Source: Maritalea porphyrae (GTDB lineage Bacteria > Pseudomonadota > Alphaproteobacteria > Rhizobiales > Devosiaceae). Taken from it: 64,000 nucleotides of DNA. How positions within the stretch are numbered: position 1 is the first letter of the stretch; the number at the start of each line of letters is the position of its first letter. The stretch is taken from NCBI RefSeq assembly GCF_030159895.1, contig NZ_BSNI01000002.1, positions 1,328,306 to 1,392,305 of the forward strand, written 5' to 3'. A program made the translations under genes and the position numbers. The notes beneath the pieces were generated by a model. The model made no database searches. It was not told the origin of the DNA and was given only the letters and a program-made list of their open reading frames with translations. This document shows, in pieces, positions 35,848-44,605 of this stretch.

Positions 35848-35921
35848 AGTCACATTTTCTGTATCACGGCGATGAGCAACGCTAATAGGCGTTGAAACTT
35901 TGTCAAGCAAGTGTGAACCAC

Positions 35922-36674
35922 ATGCCACGCCATCACAAAAATCTAAGCCGTCTATTTGTTGAAGTCGATCTTGTTGTTGGCAGCGAGTTGAAACTCGACA
36001 AACCACAAACGAATTATTTGCTCAATGTGATGCGCAAGAAGCAAGGCGATGAACTGATCTTGTTTAATGGGCGTGATGGCGCATTTTTGGCGCAGATTGC
36101 AGATGCGCACCGTAAAGGTGCAACCATTGCCTTGATCGAGTTAGCCGTCGAGCAAACACCAGCTTCTGATCTCTGGTACATGTTCGCACCGCTCAAAAGC
36201 GCACGGCTCGACTATATGGTGCAAAAAGCAACTGAGATGGGCGTCGGGCATTTGCTGCCAGTGATTACCCAGCACACCCAACTTGTTGGAAAACTCAAGC
36301 ACGACAAGATGGTCGCAAACGCAATCGAAGCGGCTGAGCAATGCGAAATCTTAAATGTGCCAACGGTGCATCAACAAATTTCATTGGCCGATCTCCTTGA
36401 TCAATGGGATCAGGTGCATCCAAATCGCAAACTGGTGTTTGCAGATGAAGGTGCGCCAGCTGGCGGTGCTGCAAACAGTTTGATGGAAATCAAAGATCAA
36501 CCCGTCGCTTTGCTGGTAGGTCCTGAAGGAGGGTTCTCAGATGCTGAACGCGAACTGCTATTGGCAAAACCGTTCTGTGTACCCATCAGTTTAGGGCCAC
36601 GAATCTTACGTGCGGATACAGCAGCCGTGGCGGCACTTACGCTCATTCAGTCAAATATCGGTGATTTACGATAA
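35922..36674 (+). CDS. rsmE: 16S rRNA (uracil1498-N3)-methyltransferase
   Basis: 250 residues from the ATG at 35922, which gives MPRHHKNLSRLFVE, the usual opening of the family; a TTG at 35892 is in frame. It is a SPOUT-class methyltransferase with an N-terminal PUA-like domain and the knotted SAM site LLVGPEGGFSDAERELL near residue 198 and SLGPRILRADTA near 226. It methylates U1498 of 16S rRNA. It precedes gshA on the same strand with a 93-bp gap. Confidence 0.94.
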   Translation: MPRHHKNLSRLFVEVDLVVGSELKLDKPQTNYLLNVMRKKQGDELILFNGRDGAFLAQIADAHRKGATIALIELAVEQTPASDLWYMFAPLKSARLDYMVQKATEMGVGHLLPVITQHTQLVGKLKHDKMVANAIEAAEQCEILNVPTVHQQISLADLLDQWDQVHPNRKLVFADEGAPAGGAANSLMEIKDQPVALLVGPEGGFSDAERELLLAKPFCVPISLGPRILRADTAAVAALTLIQSNIGDLR

Positions 36675-36767
36675 AAGGATTGAAACATTGAAATTGCGCG
36701 CTATTGTCGTGCTCACTTTTGTCGATTTCGGGTTGACGCTCGAAGAATGAATTAACGGACCTAATTG

Positions 36768-38138
36768 ATGTCAGCCTCTCCTGTTGTTAGCCCATTGATC
36801 GAATCTAAAGCCGATTTGATCGAAGCCCTTTCAAAGGGTGAGAAGCCGAAAAGCGAATGGCGCATTGGCACGGAGCACGAAAAATTCGTTTTCTGCAAAA
36901 AGCAACGCACCCCGGCGACATATGATGGCCCAAGCGGAATCAAAGCGATTCTAGAGGCTGTTCAAACTAAGACCAATTGGTCGCCCCTAATGGACAAAGG
37001 CAATATTATCGGTCTCAAAGACCCAGTAGGGGGCGGATCGATTTCCCTGGAGCCGGGTGGCCAATTGGAGTTGTCTGGTGCACCACTGGAAACGCTTCAC
37101 GAAACCTGCCAAGAAACTGGCAACCACCTGAAAATGCTACGCTCCATAACGGATGAAATGGGGCTCGAATTTTTGGGGCTTGGCGTTGCGCCTGCTTGGT
37201 CACTTGAAGATATGCCGATGATGCCAAAGTCACGCTATGGCATTATGAAGCCCTACATGGAAAAAGTCGGGACTTTGGGCACGTCCATGATGTTCCGGTC
37301 CTGTACGGTTCAGGTAAATCTCGACTTTTCGTCCGAAATTGACATGGTCAAAAAACTGCGCACGAGCCTAGCTTTGCAACCCATTACAACAGCAATGTTT
37401 GCCAATTCGCCATTTGTTGATGGCAAGCCATCAGGCTATTTGTCTTACCGGGCTCACATTTGGCAGAACACTGACAAAGACCGCACCGGGATGTTGCCCT
37501 TCGCCTTTGAAGATGGCATGGGCTATGAGCGATATGTCGACTATGCCCTTGATGTGCCGATGTATTTCATTATCCGCGACGGTGAATATGTAAACTGCGC
37601 CGGTGAAAGCTTTAGAGATTTCCTTGAAGGCAAGCTTCCGCAGCGACCAGGCGAATTACCAACGATTGCGGATTGGGAAGACCATCTTTCTACCATTTTC
37701 CCAGAAGTCCGCTTAAAGAGCTTTTTGGAAATGCGTGGCGCCGATTCCGGTCCATGGGAAGGCATCTGCGCGCTTCCTGCGCTCTGGGTTGGGGTGCTCT
37801 ATGATCAATCATCACTCGATGCAGCATGGGATCTTGTAAAAGACTGGACCGCTGAGCAGCGTGACCATCTTCGAGTTGATGTCGCAAAGTCAGCGTTCCA
37901 AGCTGAAATTGCGGGCCGTAAAGTTGGCGAAGTGGCCCGCGATATGCTTGAAATCTCTCGCAACGGTTTGGCGGCACGCGCGCGCCAAAACTGGGAAGGT
38001 TTTGACGAAGGTGTCTTCCTTCACCCTGTAGAGCGCGCCCTCAAATTAGAGAAGAGCCCAGCAGAAGTGATGTTGGATGCTTACTATTCCACTTGGGATG
38101 GTGACATCGAAAAAGTTTACACAGAACGCCTGTTCTAG
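36768..38138 (+). CDS. gshA: Glutamate-cysteine ligase (plant/proteobacterial type)
   Basis: A 456-residue GCS2-family enzyme catalysing the first step of glutathione synthesis. The start at ATG 36768 is preceded by a TTG in frame. Motifs are RIGTEHEKFVF near residue 33 and GGGSISLEPGGQLELSGAP near 90, which hold Glu and ATP/Mg ligands, followed by MMFRSCTVQVNLDF and FLEMRGADSGPW. The length fits the plant-type GshA of alphaproteobacteria. Its last codon overlaps the end of the convergent LysR gene by 4 bp. Confidence 0.95.
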   Translation: MSASPVVSPLIESKADLIEALSKGEKPKSEWRIGTEHEKFVFCKKQRTPATYDGPSGIKAILEAVQTKTNWSPLMDKGNIIGLKDPVGGGSISLEPGGQLELSGAPLETLHETCQETGNHLKMLRSITDEMGLEFLGLGVAPAWSLEDMPMMPKSRYGIMKPYMEKVGTLGTSMMFRSCTVQVNLDFSSEIDMVKKLRTSLALQPITTAMFANSPFVDGKPSGYLSYRAHIWQNTDKDRTGMLPFAFEDGMGYERYVDYALDVPMYFIIRDGEYVNCAGESFRDFLEGKLPQRPGELPTIADWEDHLSTIFPEVRLKSFLEMRGADSGPWEGICALPALWVGVLYDQSSLDAAWDLVKDWTAEQRDHLRVDVAKSAFQAEIAGRKVGEVARDMLEISRNGLAARARQNWEGFDEGVFLHPVERALKLEKSPAEVMLDAYYSTWDGDIEKVYTERLF

Positions 38139-39013
38139 GCCGCGCTTTCCATCACGGTTTCCAAACTCTCTTTGATGTGTTCAGCCAGCGCATTGTAGAT
38201 GCCGCCATAAGCATTGCTGGCGCGTAACATCGCAATGTCAGCATCGGGCAGGGGCGGCATGCCATCTTCAGGTCCAAGAATGCGCATGTCTTTGGTGATG
38301 GAGCTTTCGCACAAAACCCCAACGGCCAACCCTGCGTTCACGGCGCTGGTGATGGCCGTTGCATTTGACGACGTATAGGCGATCCGGAAATCGATATTGG
38401 CGTCCGTCAACGCATCCTCAGCGGACAAACGCCAGCAGCAGTCTTTGTTGCCACAAGCGATAGGCAGTGGGCGCTGCAAATGGGCTTCGGACTTTTTGCC
38501 AACCATCCAATGCATCGGCTCAGAGCGCAGCAGTTCGCCAAATTTGTGGCTAGTGCCTTGAGTGAAGATAATCATGTCATATTTGCCCGACTTTACGCCC
38601 ACCAGCAATTCCTCTGATGGCTGACAGCGCACATCAATTTGAATTTTTGGATGGGAGCGCTGGAATGACGACAAAAGAAGCGGCAACACGCGCACTGCAT
38701 AGTCATCTGGAATGCCGATATGGATGGTACCGGACAGATCTTCCTTGGAAAAAATATCAACGATATCCGCGTTGATTTGTAGCATGCGCCGCGCACGATG
38801 ATAAAGCGTTTCGCCTGCATGTGTGACGGTGACGCGACGCCCGTCGCGGACAAGCAAGCTTGTTCCAAGACGCTCTTCAAGTCGCTTAATCTGCATCGAC
38901 ACCGCACTCTGCGTTTTAAAGACGCGTTTCGCTGCCTCTGTGAAGCTGCCGCAGTCTGCAATCACCGCAAATGTTTGTAACTGATCCAAGTCTAAGGGAG
39001 TAGCCATAGTCAT
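38135..39013 (-). CDS. LysR-type transcriptional regulator
   Basis: About 292 residues from ATG 39013 (a second ATG at 39007 is also possible). The N-terminal winged helix-turn-helix is clear: DLDQLQTFAVIADCGSFTEA and KTQSAVSMQIKRLEERLG. A periplasmic-binding-protein-like effector domain follows (~90-290). Cysteines in ADCGSF, VRCQPS, ACGNKDCCWR and VLCESS could make it redox-responsive. It is divergent from a DUF1127 gene and convergent with gshA. In rhizobia and Brucella the LysR proteins LsrB and VtlR control glutathione genes and DUF1127 genes respectively, so this may be a counterpart; that is inference. Confidence 0.92.
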   Translation of the reverse strand: MTMATPLDLDQLQTFAVIADCGSFTEAAKRVFKTQSAVSMQIKRLEERLGTSLLVRDGRRVTVTHAGETLYHRARRMLQINADIVDIFSKEDLSGTIHIGIPDDYAVRVLPLLLSSFQRSHPKIQIDVRCQPSEELLVGVKSGKYDMIIFTQGTSHKFGELLRSEPMHWMVGKKSEAHLQRPLPIACGNKDCCWRLSAEDALTDANIDFRIAYTSSNATAITSAVNAGLAVGVLCESSITKDMRILGPEDGMPPLPDADIAMLRASNAYGGIYNALAEHIKESLETVMESAA

Positions 39014-39095
39014 CACCAAAATTGATCGTACTTATGATTTCTATTTGTTAGACGAATGATGAGTTTGTCAATATGTTGTTTCTTGTAAACCACTC

Positions 39096-39112
39096 ATGCC
39101 GGTCTTCGGCAT
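39096..39112 (+). other. Small hairpin in the DUF1127 leader
   Basis: ATGCCG-gtctt-CGGCAT, a 6-bp stem with a 5-nt loop, lies 24 bp before the DUF1127 start codon. It could influence translation or simply be chance. Confidence 0.3.
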
Positions 39113-39136
39113 TTCACACATCGATGGAGATTTGAT

Positions 39137-39406
39137 ATGGCGTTTGTTTCAACAAGCCGTCGTACAGGCTTCAGCTTCGGCAATTCACAGCTGATGTCAT
39201 TTGCGACAAAATGGTCCCTTTTTGCAGAACGCCTAGTGCGTTCGTACCGCCAGCAAAAGACATATAAGGCGCTTAATGCGCTGGACGCACATCAGTTGGC
39301 CGATATTGGCCTAACAGCTTCCGATGTGCATGAAATGGTCGAACTCGGTCACGATCAGGCCTTGTGGCGCCTCTCGATTGCCCGCAAACGTGCGAGCAAT
39401 CTTTAA
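39137..39406 (+). CDS. DUF1127 (YjiS-like) small protein
   Basis: An 89-residue basic protein. The C-terminal half shows the DUF1127 pattern: two short helices with KALNALDAHQLADIGLTASDV. Such arginine-rich small proteins occur in many copies in Hyphomicrobiales and are linked in Brucella and Agrobacterium to nutrient uptake, RNA-related regulation and stress, with no settled biochemical role. GGAG lies upstream of the start. It is divergent from the LysR regulator, a frequent regulator-target layout, and is followed by a strong terminator. Confidence 0.88.
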   Translation: MAFVSTSRRTGFSFGNSQLMSFATKWSLFAERLVRSYRQQKTYKALNALDAHQLADIGLTASDVHEMVELGHDQALWRLSIARKRASNL

Positions 39407-39439
39407 GGCAAAAAAAGTTTCCAACCCCCGGAAAACTAT

Positions 39440-39480
39440 AGCCGAACCCTAAAGCACTCCGCTTTCGGTTCGGCTTTTTT
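39440..39480 (+). terminator. Rho-independent terminator between DUF1127 and MATE genes
   Basis: AGCCGAACC pairs with GGTTCGGCT, with an inner AAAGC/GCTTT stem, and six T follow on the + strand. It ends DUF1127 transcription and touches the 3' end of the convergent MATE gene. Confidence 0.92.
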
Positions 39481-40861
39481 ATGTGGTGGCTGGTGCAGCG
39501 TCAGGTGTTTGTTGTTTTTCGAGCGTTAGCTTCTTGATCAACGCAAAAGCAGCTATGACCGGCAACACACCAAACACAACCGCCCCTGCAGCAATGCCCC
39601 AATAGATGCCGGTAAGACCCGCCCACTGCGCACCAAAATAGACAAATGGGACAACCCCCAATGTTTGGCGCGACCAGTTGAACAGGGTGGCGTAAAGCGG
39701 TTTGCCCAAATTGTTGAACGCCGCGTTTGAGACAAACAACATGCCGTTGAACAAGAATGATCCAGCCATGATTGTGCAGAACAATCTGATCACCAGTTCC
39801 ATATCACCTGAAGCATTATAGGTGCGCACAACATAATCCTGCGCAATGAACAATAGACCCCAAGCAATCATCACATAAACGGCGTTGAAAATAACACCAT
39901 CCATCAAAGCTTGGCGCACGCGATCCATTTTGACCGCGCCAAAGTTTTGTCCAATGATTGGCCCAACTGCGCCAGATAGCGCAAAGATGACGCCGAACGC
40001 CAAAGGAACAAGTCGGTCGACAACCGATTGGCCCGCAATCGCCGCGTCGCCGAAATCAGCAACACCTTGCGCAATTAGAAATGCACCAACAGGGGCCGCC
40101 AAGTTGGTGGCAACCGTGGGTAGAGCGATCTTGAGGATGTTCTTGAGGTCTTTGATGAATCGTTCCGCAGTTGGCAAAGCCACCATATTGTGGATGCCAA
40201 TAACAAAATAGAGGCCCAACGCGGCGAACGTGACCCGCATGATTGCAGAAACAACAGCCGCGCCAACCACATCCCAGCCAAGAACAAAGATAAAGATCGG
40301 GTCTAGTGCCGCCGTAAGTGCGCCACCGATTAGCGGCAAATACATTGAGCGCTTCGCATCGCCTTTGGAGCGCAAAAGGCCCATTGTCACCATGCCAACA
40401 CCAAGGAATGGCATGGAAGGCAGAACAATATACAAGTAGGTGCGGGCATATTCGAGGGCTTGTCCCTCAGCTTTCAATAGCCACATCAACCAATCTGTTA
40501 GCAAAAATCCGGTTATTGCCACGCCAATACCAAAGGCAAAGGCGGACAATAGCGAGGTGCCTGAATAGGACCGCGCCGCTTCGTCGTCGCCTGCGCCAAT
40601 TGAACGCGAAACCATTGCGGATGCGCCAATCATGAAGCCAACGGACAAGCCAATTACAAAGCCAAGAACATAGGAAGCACGACCAACAGCGGCAGTTTGC
40701 GCGGCATCATTCAACTGCGAAATGTAAAAGAGCGTGATGGCATCAACGAAGAATATTGCCATCAAACCGATTGCTGACGTTGATGTCATCACAATCACAT
40801 GGCGCATTGTCGAGCCTTCAGTAAAAACGGCTTTCATACCGCCACTTGCCTGTTTGGACAT
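39479..40861 (-). CDS. MATE-family efflux transporter
   Basis: A 460-residue inner-membrane protein with about twelve hydrophobic helices in two similar halves, as in MATE cation/drug antiporters. Typical segments are the GASAMVSRSIGAGDDEAA loop after helix 2 and SGAVGPIIGQNFGAVKMDRV at the matching position in the second half. It should export organic cations or drugs against H+ or Na+; the substrate is unknown. Two strong DNA palindromes lie 69-104 bp upstream of the start. Confidence 0.92.
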   Translation of the reverse strand: MSKQASGGMKAVFTEGSTMRHVIVMTSTSAIGLMAIFFVDAITLFYISQLNDAAQTAAVGRASYVLGFVIGLSVGFMIGASAMVSRSIGAGDDEAARSYSGTSLLSAFAFGIGVAITGFLLTDWLMWLLKAEGQALEYARTYLYIVLPSMPFLGVGMVTMGLLRSKGDAKRSMYLPLIGGALTAALDPIFIFVLGWDVVGAAVVSAIMRVTFAALGLYFVIGIHNMVALPTAERFIKDLKNILKIALPTVATNLAAPVGAFLIAQGVADFGDAAIAGQSVVDRLVPLAFGVIFALSGAVGPIIGQNFGAVKMDRVRQALMDGVIFNAVYVMIAWGLLFIAQDYVVRTYNASGDMELVIRLFCTIMAGSFLFNGMLFVSNAAFNNLGKPLYATLFNWSRQTLGVVPFVYFGAQWAGLTGIYWGIAAGAVVFGVLPVIAAFALIKKLTLEKQQTPDAAPATT

Positions 40862-40929
40862 AGTTTAGCTTTCAACTGGTCGCCGCGTGCACACTCGGCC
40901 TAATGATTTCAAGGCCACATAGATGGTCT

Positions 40930-40945
40930 TTTGCGCGCAAAAGAT
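40930..40945. promoter_or_regulatory. 16-bp perfect palindrome upstream of the MATE gene
   Basis: CTTTTGCGCGCAAAAG is a perfect palindrome without a loop, so it reads as a dimeric protein-binding site rather than an RNA hairpin. It lies 69 bp before the MATE start codon and after the ialB stop codon. Confidence 0.5.
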
Positions 40946-40951
40946 CAAGTC

Positions 40952-40965
40952 ACCTCAAGGTGAAC
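40952..40965. promoter_or_regulatory. Second palindrome upstream of the MATE gene
   Basis: TCACCT-CA-AGGTGA, an inverted repeat with a 2-bp centre, starts 6 bp beyond the 16-bp palindrome. The two sites may bind different proteins. Confidence 0.4.
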
Positions 40966-40998
40966 AACCAAATTGAACTGTGAACTTTGGGAAATGAC

Positions 40999-41499
40999 TT
41001 ATGGAAGCTTGTCGTAACCGTCGCTCAAACCATTCATGGAAATCGGAATGCCGATACCCTCTTCAGGTGTTTTGAAAATGACGAACAAGGCGTTCTGTGC
41101 GTTTCGCAATTGCTCAAGGCTGGTATCGTCCAAAGCAACTTCCGCAACGCAGCCGCTTGGCAAGCAGCGTACCCACGGCATCCACACCATTTCCTGCTCA
41201 TCAAGCTTTACGCCAAGGTCCTTGGTGAGAAGCACACCCAATGGCGCCCAAACGCGCAACAAAGTGTATTTGCCGTCTGCGGTTTTGATTACATAGACAT
41301 TGAGTTTGAGACCAGACTGAGAATCGTCAGAGACGATTTGCACAAGCGCGCATTGTTCAAAGCTTGCACCGGGTGGATTTTCGCAAGTTAGCTCCCAGTC
41401 GCCGTGCCGAGATTTGGGCACCCCTTGCGCAAAGACGGTTCCACCAACAATTGAAAACAAGCCAACAGCAATGGCAAAGGCAACGAAACGAGCGAGCAA
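40999..41499 (-). CDS. Invasion-associated locus B (IalB) family exported protein
   Basis: 166 residues from a TTG start at 41499 with GGGGA 7 bases upstream; this start gives a clean signal peptide (MLARFVAFAIAVGLFS, cleavage after VFAQ). The ATGs further upstream give long leaders. The mature part shows the IalB pattern: GDWELTCENPPG with EQCAL, VLLTKDLGVKLD, and a cysteine pair in VRCLPSGCVAEV. The family is periplasmic and was named from Bartonella, but it is widespread in non-pathogenic alphaproteobacteria and its function is unclear. Confidence 0.85.
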   Translation of the reverse strand: MLARFVAFAIAVGLFSIVGGTVFAQGVPKSRHGDWELTCENPPGASFEQCALVQIVSDDSQSGLKLNVYVIKTADGKYTLLRVWAPLGVLLTKDLGVKLDEQEMVWMPWVRCLPSGCVAEVALDDTSLEQLRNAQNALFVIFKTPEEGIGIPISMNGLSDGYDKLP

Positions 41500-41789
41500 A
41501 ACTGATTCCCCATCAAAATTTTTAAGCCGAGAATTTACACGTTTGTGCGCGTTGCAGCGCCAATAGTCAATTTGGCCAATGCGTTTCACACGCTTTATTG
41601 AATTGTTTCCGATTGCGGCATCAGCATGGCTCGAAAGCATTTTTTCGGCCAAAACTATAAAAAACTGTGCATTTTTGTGCTCTTGCGGGAATTTGCCGCA
41701 CTGAAGCCACACCAATTGGAATTGCCTAATTCGTTCTGATATGATTTAGGTCAGCAATGAGATTCTGCCAGATTTTGGGGATGGGCGAA
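41500..41789. other. Non-coding region between ialB and the ctaC promoter
   Basis: This is the divergent leader region of ialB and the cytochrome oxidase operon. I see no gene in it. The only strong element is the promoter at 41790. Confidence 0.4.
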
Positions 41790-41818
41790 TTGACAAGCGG
41801 AGTGTACTCCACTTATGC
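41790..41818 (+). promoter_or_regulatory. Sigma-70-type promoter of the cytochrome oxidase operon with internal inverted repeat
   Basis: TTGACA (41790-41795), a 17-bp spacer and TTATGC (41813-41818) make a good promoter 48 bp before the ctaC start. The spacer contains GGAGT-GT-ACTCC (41799-41810), an inverted repeat between the -35 and -10 elements. A protein bound there would block or modulate polymerase. Confidence 0.65.
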
Positions 41819-41865
41819 GTATGCCCAACATTTAGGCGTTAAACATGTCGCAAAGGGAGACTGAC

Positions 41866-42792
41866 GTGAGCAAACTTCTTGCACGTCTGGCTATAGTCAT
41901 ATCTGCATTCATCGCTTGGGCCGTGCCCACAACCGCTTTTGCCCAAGAAACTGGTGATCCAGTAACGGGGCAACCAACGGACGGGGCAATCGGGTTTCAG
42001 CCATCTGTAACCACTATCATGGACAGTACTGCTGCTTTCCATAATGGTCTGCTTATGCCGATCATCACCGTTATAACGATCTTTGTAACGGCGTTATTGA
42101 TCTGGGTCATGGTTCGCTACAATTCAAAAGCAAACCCAACACCGGCTCGCTTTACGCACAACACGCTGATCGAAATCGTTTGGACTGTGGTGCCGATTTT
42201 AATCCTGATCGTTATCGCTATTCCATCGTTTGGCGTTTTGACAGATCAGATGACAACTCCTGATGGTGAGCGCAAATATTTGGGTAGCTCAATCTTCTCA
42301 CGTGAAAACGGTGAGCAGGTGCCAGCGGCCGAGATCACGGTTACTGCGACAGGCTACCAGTGGTACTGGGGTTATGAGTATAACGACCTAGACGGCGCAT
42401 CATTCGACTCAATTATGCTTAGTGACGAAGAGATTGCGGCAACAAAGCCTGGGCAACCTCGTTTGCTAGCTGTTGATAACGAACTGGTCGTTCCAGTGAA
42501 CACAACAGTTCGTGTGCTTGTTACAGCTGCTGACGTGATCCACGCATTTGCGGTTCCAGCATTCGGCGTAAAAACAGACGCCGTTCCAGGCCGCATCAAT
42601 GAGACTTGGTTTAACGCACGCAAAGAAGGACTGTACTACGGTCAGTGTTCTGAGCTGTGCGGTAAAGACCACGCCTTTATGCCACTCGCTGTACGCGTAG
42701 TGTCTAAAGAAGAATATGCAGCTTGGGCTGAGAAGCTAAAAGCAGAAGATGATGTGGAAGCCGCCAATATGACATTGGCAAGCTTGAACTAA
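41866..42792 (+). CDS. ctaC: Cytochrome c oxidase subunit II
   Basis: 308 residues from GTG 41866, behind AAGGGAG; the upstream ATG at 41845 would place the RBS inside the gene. A signal peptide (MSKLLARLAIVISAF, cleavage near AFAQ) is followed by two membrane helices and a periplasmic cupredoxin domain. The dinuclear CuA site is in YGQCSELCGKDHAFM (C261, C265, then His and Met), with the first His in DVIHAFAVP. It accepts electrons from cytochrome c. It is the first gene of the operon. Confidence 0.97.
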   Translation: MSKLLARLAIVISAFIAWAVPTTAFAQETGDPVTGQPTDGAIGFQPSVTTIMDSTAAFHNGLLMPIITVITIFVTALLIWVMVRYNSKANPTPARFTHNTLIEIVWTVVPILILIVIAIPSFGVLTDQMTTPDGERKYLGSSIFSRENGEQVPAAEITVTATGYQWYWGYEYNDLDGASFDSIMLSDEEIAATKPGQPRLLAVDNELVVPVNTTVRVLVTAADVIHAFAVPAFGVKTDAVPGRINETWFNARKEGLYYGQCSELCGKDHAFMPLAVRVVSKEEYAAWAEKLKAEDDVEAANMTLASLN

Positions 42793-42817
42793 ACGCGTCG
42801 ATTTTAAGATTTAGGGG

Positions 42818-42848
42818 CTCTTGGACTTTTCACTGATTGGTCCAAGAG
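42818..42848 (+). other. Intercistronic RNA hairpin between ctaC and ctaD
   Basis: CTCTTGGAC pairs perfectly with GTCCAAGAG across a 13-base loop; no T-run follows. It probably acts as an RNA processing or stability element. Confidence 0.6.
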
Positions 42849-42876
42849 TTGAATGGGAAAGAGGCAAGGAAAGCAA

Positions 42877-44532
42877 ATGGCAACCGCAACTGCTGACCAT
42901 GATGCGCACGCAAACCCGACGGGTTGGAAGCGCTACGTATATTCAACAAACCACAAGGACATCGGCACGATGTACCTTATCTTTGCTATTGTGGCAGGGA
43001 TTATTGGTGGTGCACTCTCAGGCTTTATGCGTTGGGAACTAGCCGAACCTGGTATCCAGATCTTCCCAGGTCTGGCTTCAATGGTTTATGGCCATGAATG
43101 GCAAAGTGCTGCAGCGATTGACGCTGGAAAGCACATGTACAACGTGTTCACCACGGCCCACGGCTTGATCATGGTGTTCTTTGTTGTGATGCCAGCCCTA
43201 ATTGGGGGCTATTCCAACTGGTTTGTTCCTTTGATGATTGGTGCGCCTGATATGGCGTTCCCGCGCATGAACAACATCTCATTCTGGTTGTTGCCTCCGG
43301 CATTCATCTTGCTTTTGATGTCAATGTTCTTTGAAGGCCCTCCAGGTGGCATGGGTACAGGTGGCGGTTGGACCGTTTACCCACCATTGTCCACAACTGG
43401 TCAGCCTGGTCCTGCGATGGACTTCGCGATCCTGTCGCTTCACATCGCTGGTGCTTCATCAATTCTTGGTGCGATCAACTTCATTACGACAATCTTCAAC
43501 ATGCGCGCGCCGGGCATGACCCTGCACAAGATGCCTTTGTTCCCATGGGCAATTCTTGTAACAGCGTTCTTGTTGCTATTGTCATTGCCTGTTTTGGCTG
43601 GTGCGATCACCATGCTTTTGACAGACCGTAACTTTGGCACAACATTCTTTACGCCTGATGGTGGCGGCGATCCGATCCTGTTCCAGCACTTGTTCTGGTT
43701 CTTCGGTCACCCAGAAGTTTACATCATGATTTTGCCAGGCTTTGGCGTTGTTTCGCATATTGTTGCGACATTCTCCAAAAAGCCAGTATTTGGCTACTTG
43801 GCGATGGTTTACGCGATGGTGGCGATTGGCTTCGTTGGCTTCATCGTGTGGGCGCACCACATGTACACCACAGGCATCTCGCTTGATACACAGCGCTACT
43901 TCGTGTTCGCAACGATGGTTATTGCGGTGCCAACCGGCGTCAAGATCTTCTCATGGATTGCAACAATGTGGGGCGGTTCATTGTCTTTCCGTCCACCAAT
44001 GCAGTGGGCAATCGGCTTCATCTTCTTGTTCACCGTTGGTGGCGTGACAGGTGTTGTATTGGCGAACGCTGGTGCTGACCGTTCATTGCACGACACTTAC
44101 TATGTGGTAGCTCACTTCCACTATGTATTGTCACTTGGTGCTGTGTTCTCAATTTTTGCGGCTTGGTACTACTGGTATCCAAAAATGTTCGGCCACATGT
44201 ATTCAGAAACACTCGCAACCGTGCATTTCTGGGTGATGTTTGTTGGCGTGAACTTGATTTTCTTCCCACAACACTTCCTTGGTCTGAACGGTATGCCACG
44301 TCGCTATATCGACTACCCTGAAGCGTTTGCGTGGTGGAACCAAGTTTCGTCTTGGGGCTACGCTGTAACATTGGTTGCCGTGCTTGTGTTCTTGTACACA
44401 ATCGTTGATGCGATCATGAAAAAGCGCCCAGCTGGTGACAATCCTTGGGGCGAAGGTGCAACTACTCTTGAGTGGACATTGCCTTCACCACCACCGTTCC
44501 ACCAGTTCGAGACACTACCTAAAATCAAGTAG
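42877..44532 (+). CDS. ctaD: Cytochrome c oxidase subunit I
   Basis: 551 residues from the ATG at 42877, with AAGGAAA upstream (an ATG 24 bases earlier is in frame). Twelve membrane helices. It carries the heme-copper ligands and channel motifs of an A-type oxidase: [28 protein letters not shown] (CuB His, the His-Tyr crosslink region and the K-channel), VWAHHMYT, and [17 protein letters not shown] with the heme a and a3 histidines. It reduces O2 and pumps protons. RNA hairpins flank the gene on both sides. Confidence 0.98.
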   Translation: MATATADHDAHANPTGWKRYVYSTNHKDIGTMYLIFAIVAGIIGGALSGFMRWELAEPGIQIFPGLASMVYGHEWQSAAAIDAGKHMYNVFTTAHGLIMVFFVVMPALIGGYSNWFVPLMIGAPDMAFPRMNNISFWLLPPAFILLLMSMFFEGPPGGMGTGGGWTVYPPLSTTGQPGPAMDFAILSLHIAGASSILGAINFITTIFNMRAPGMTLHKMPLFPWAILVTAFLLLLSLPVLAGAITMLLTDRNFGTTFFTPDGGGDPILFQHLFWFFGHPEVYIMILPGFGVVSHIVATFSKKPVFGYLAMVYAMVAIGFVGFIVWAHHMYTTGISLDTQRYFVFATMVIAVPTGVKIFSWIATMWGGSLSFRPPMQWAIGFIFLFTVGGVTGVVLANAGADRSLHDTYYVVAHFHYVLSLGAVFSIFAAWYYWYPKMFGHMYSETLATVHFWVMFVGVNLIFFPQHFLGLNGMPRRYIDYPEAFAWWNQVSSWGYAVTLVAVLVFLYTIVDAIMKKRPAGDNPWGEGATTLEWTLPSPPPFHQFETLPKIK

Positions 44533-44548
44533 TGCAATTCAATTTCTT

Positions 44549-44573
44549 CCCGCCGCGCTTAATGTGCGGCGGG
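44549..44573 (+). other. Intercistronic GC-rich hairpin between ctaD and ctaB
   Basis: CCCGCCGC pairs with GCGGCGGG around a 9-base loop, 17 bp after the ctaD stop. No T-run follows, so this is not a classical terminator; it could protect the 3' end of a processed ctaC-ctaD message or attenuate readthrough into the assembly genes. Confidence 0.65.
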
Positions 44574-44605
44574 GGAACTAAAACCGATCAAGGCATGATC
44601 CGATA

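Noticed and set aside
40999-41715. A 238-residue version of the IalB protein starting far upstream
   Set aside because: The TTG at 41499 with GGGGA gives a clean signal peptide; the extra 72 residues would bury that signal inside the protein.
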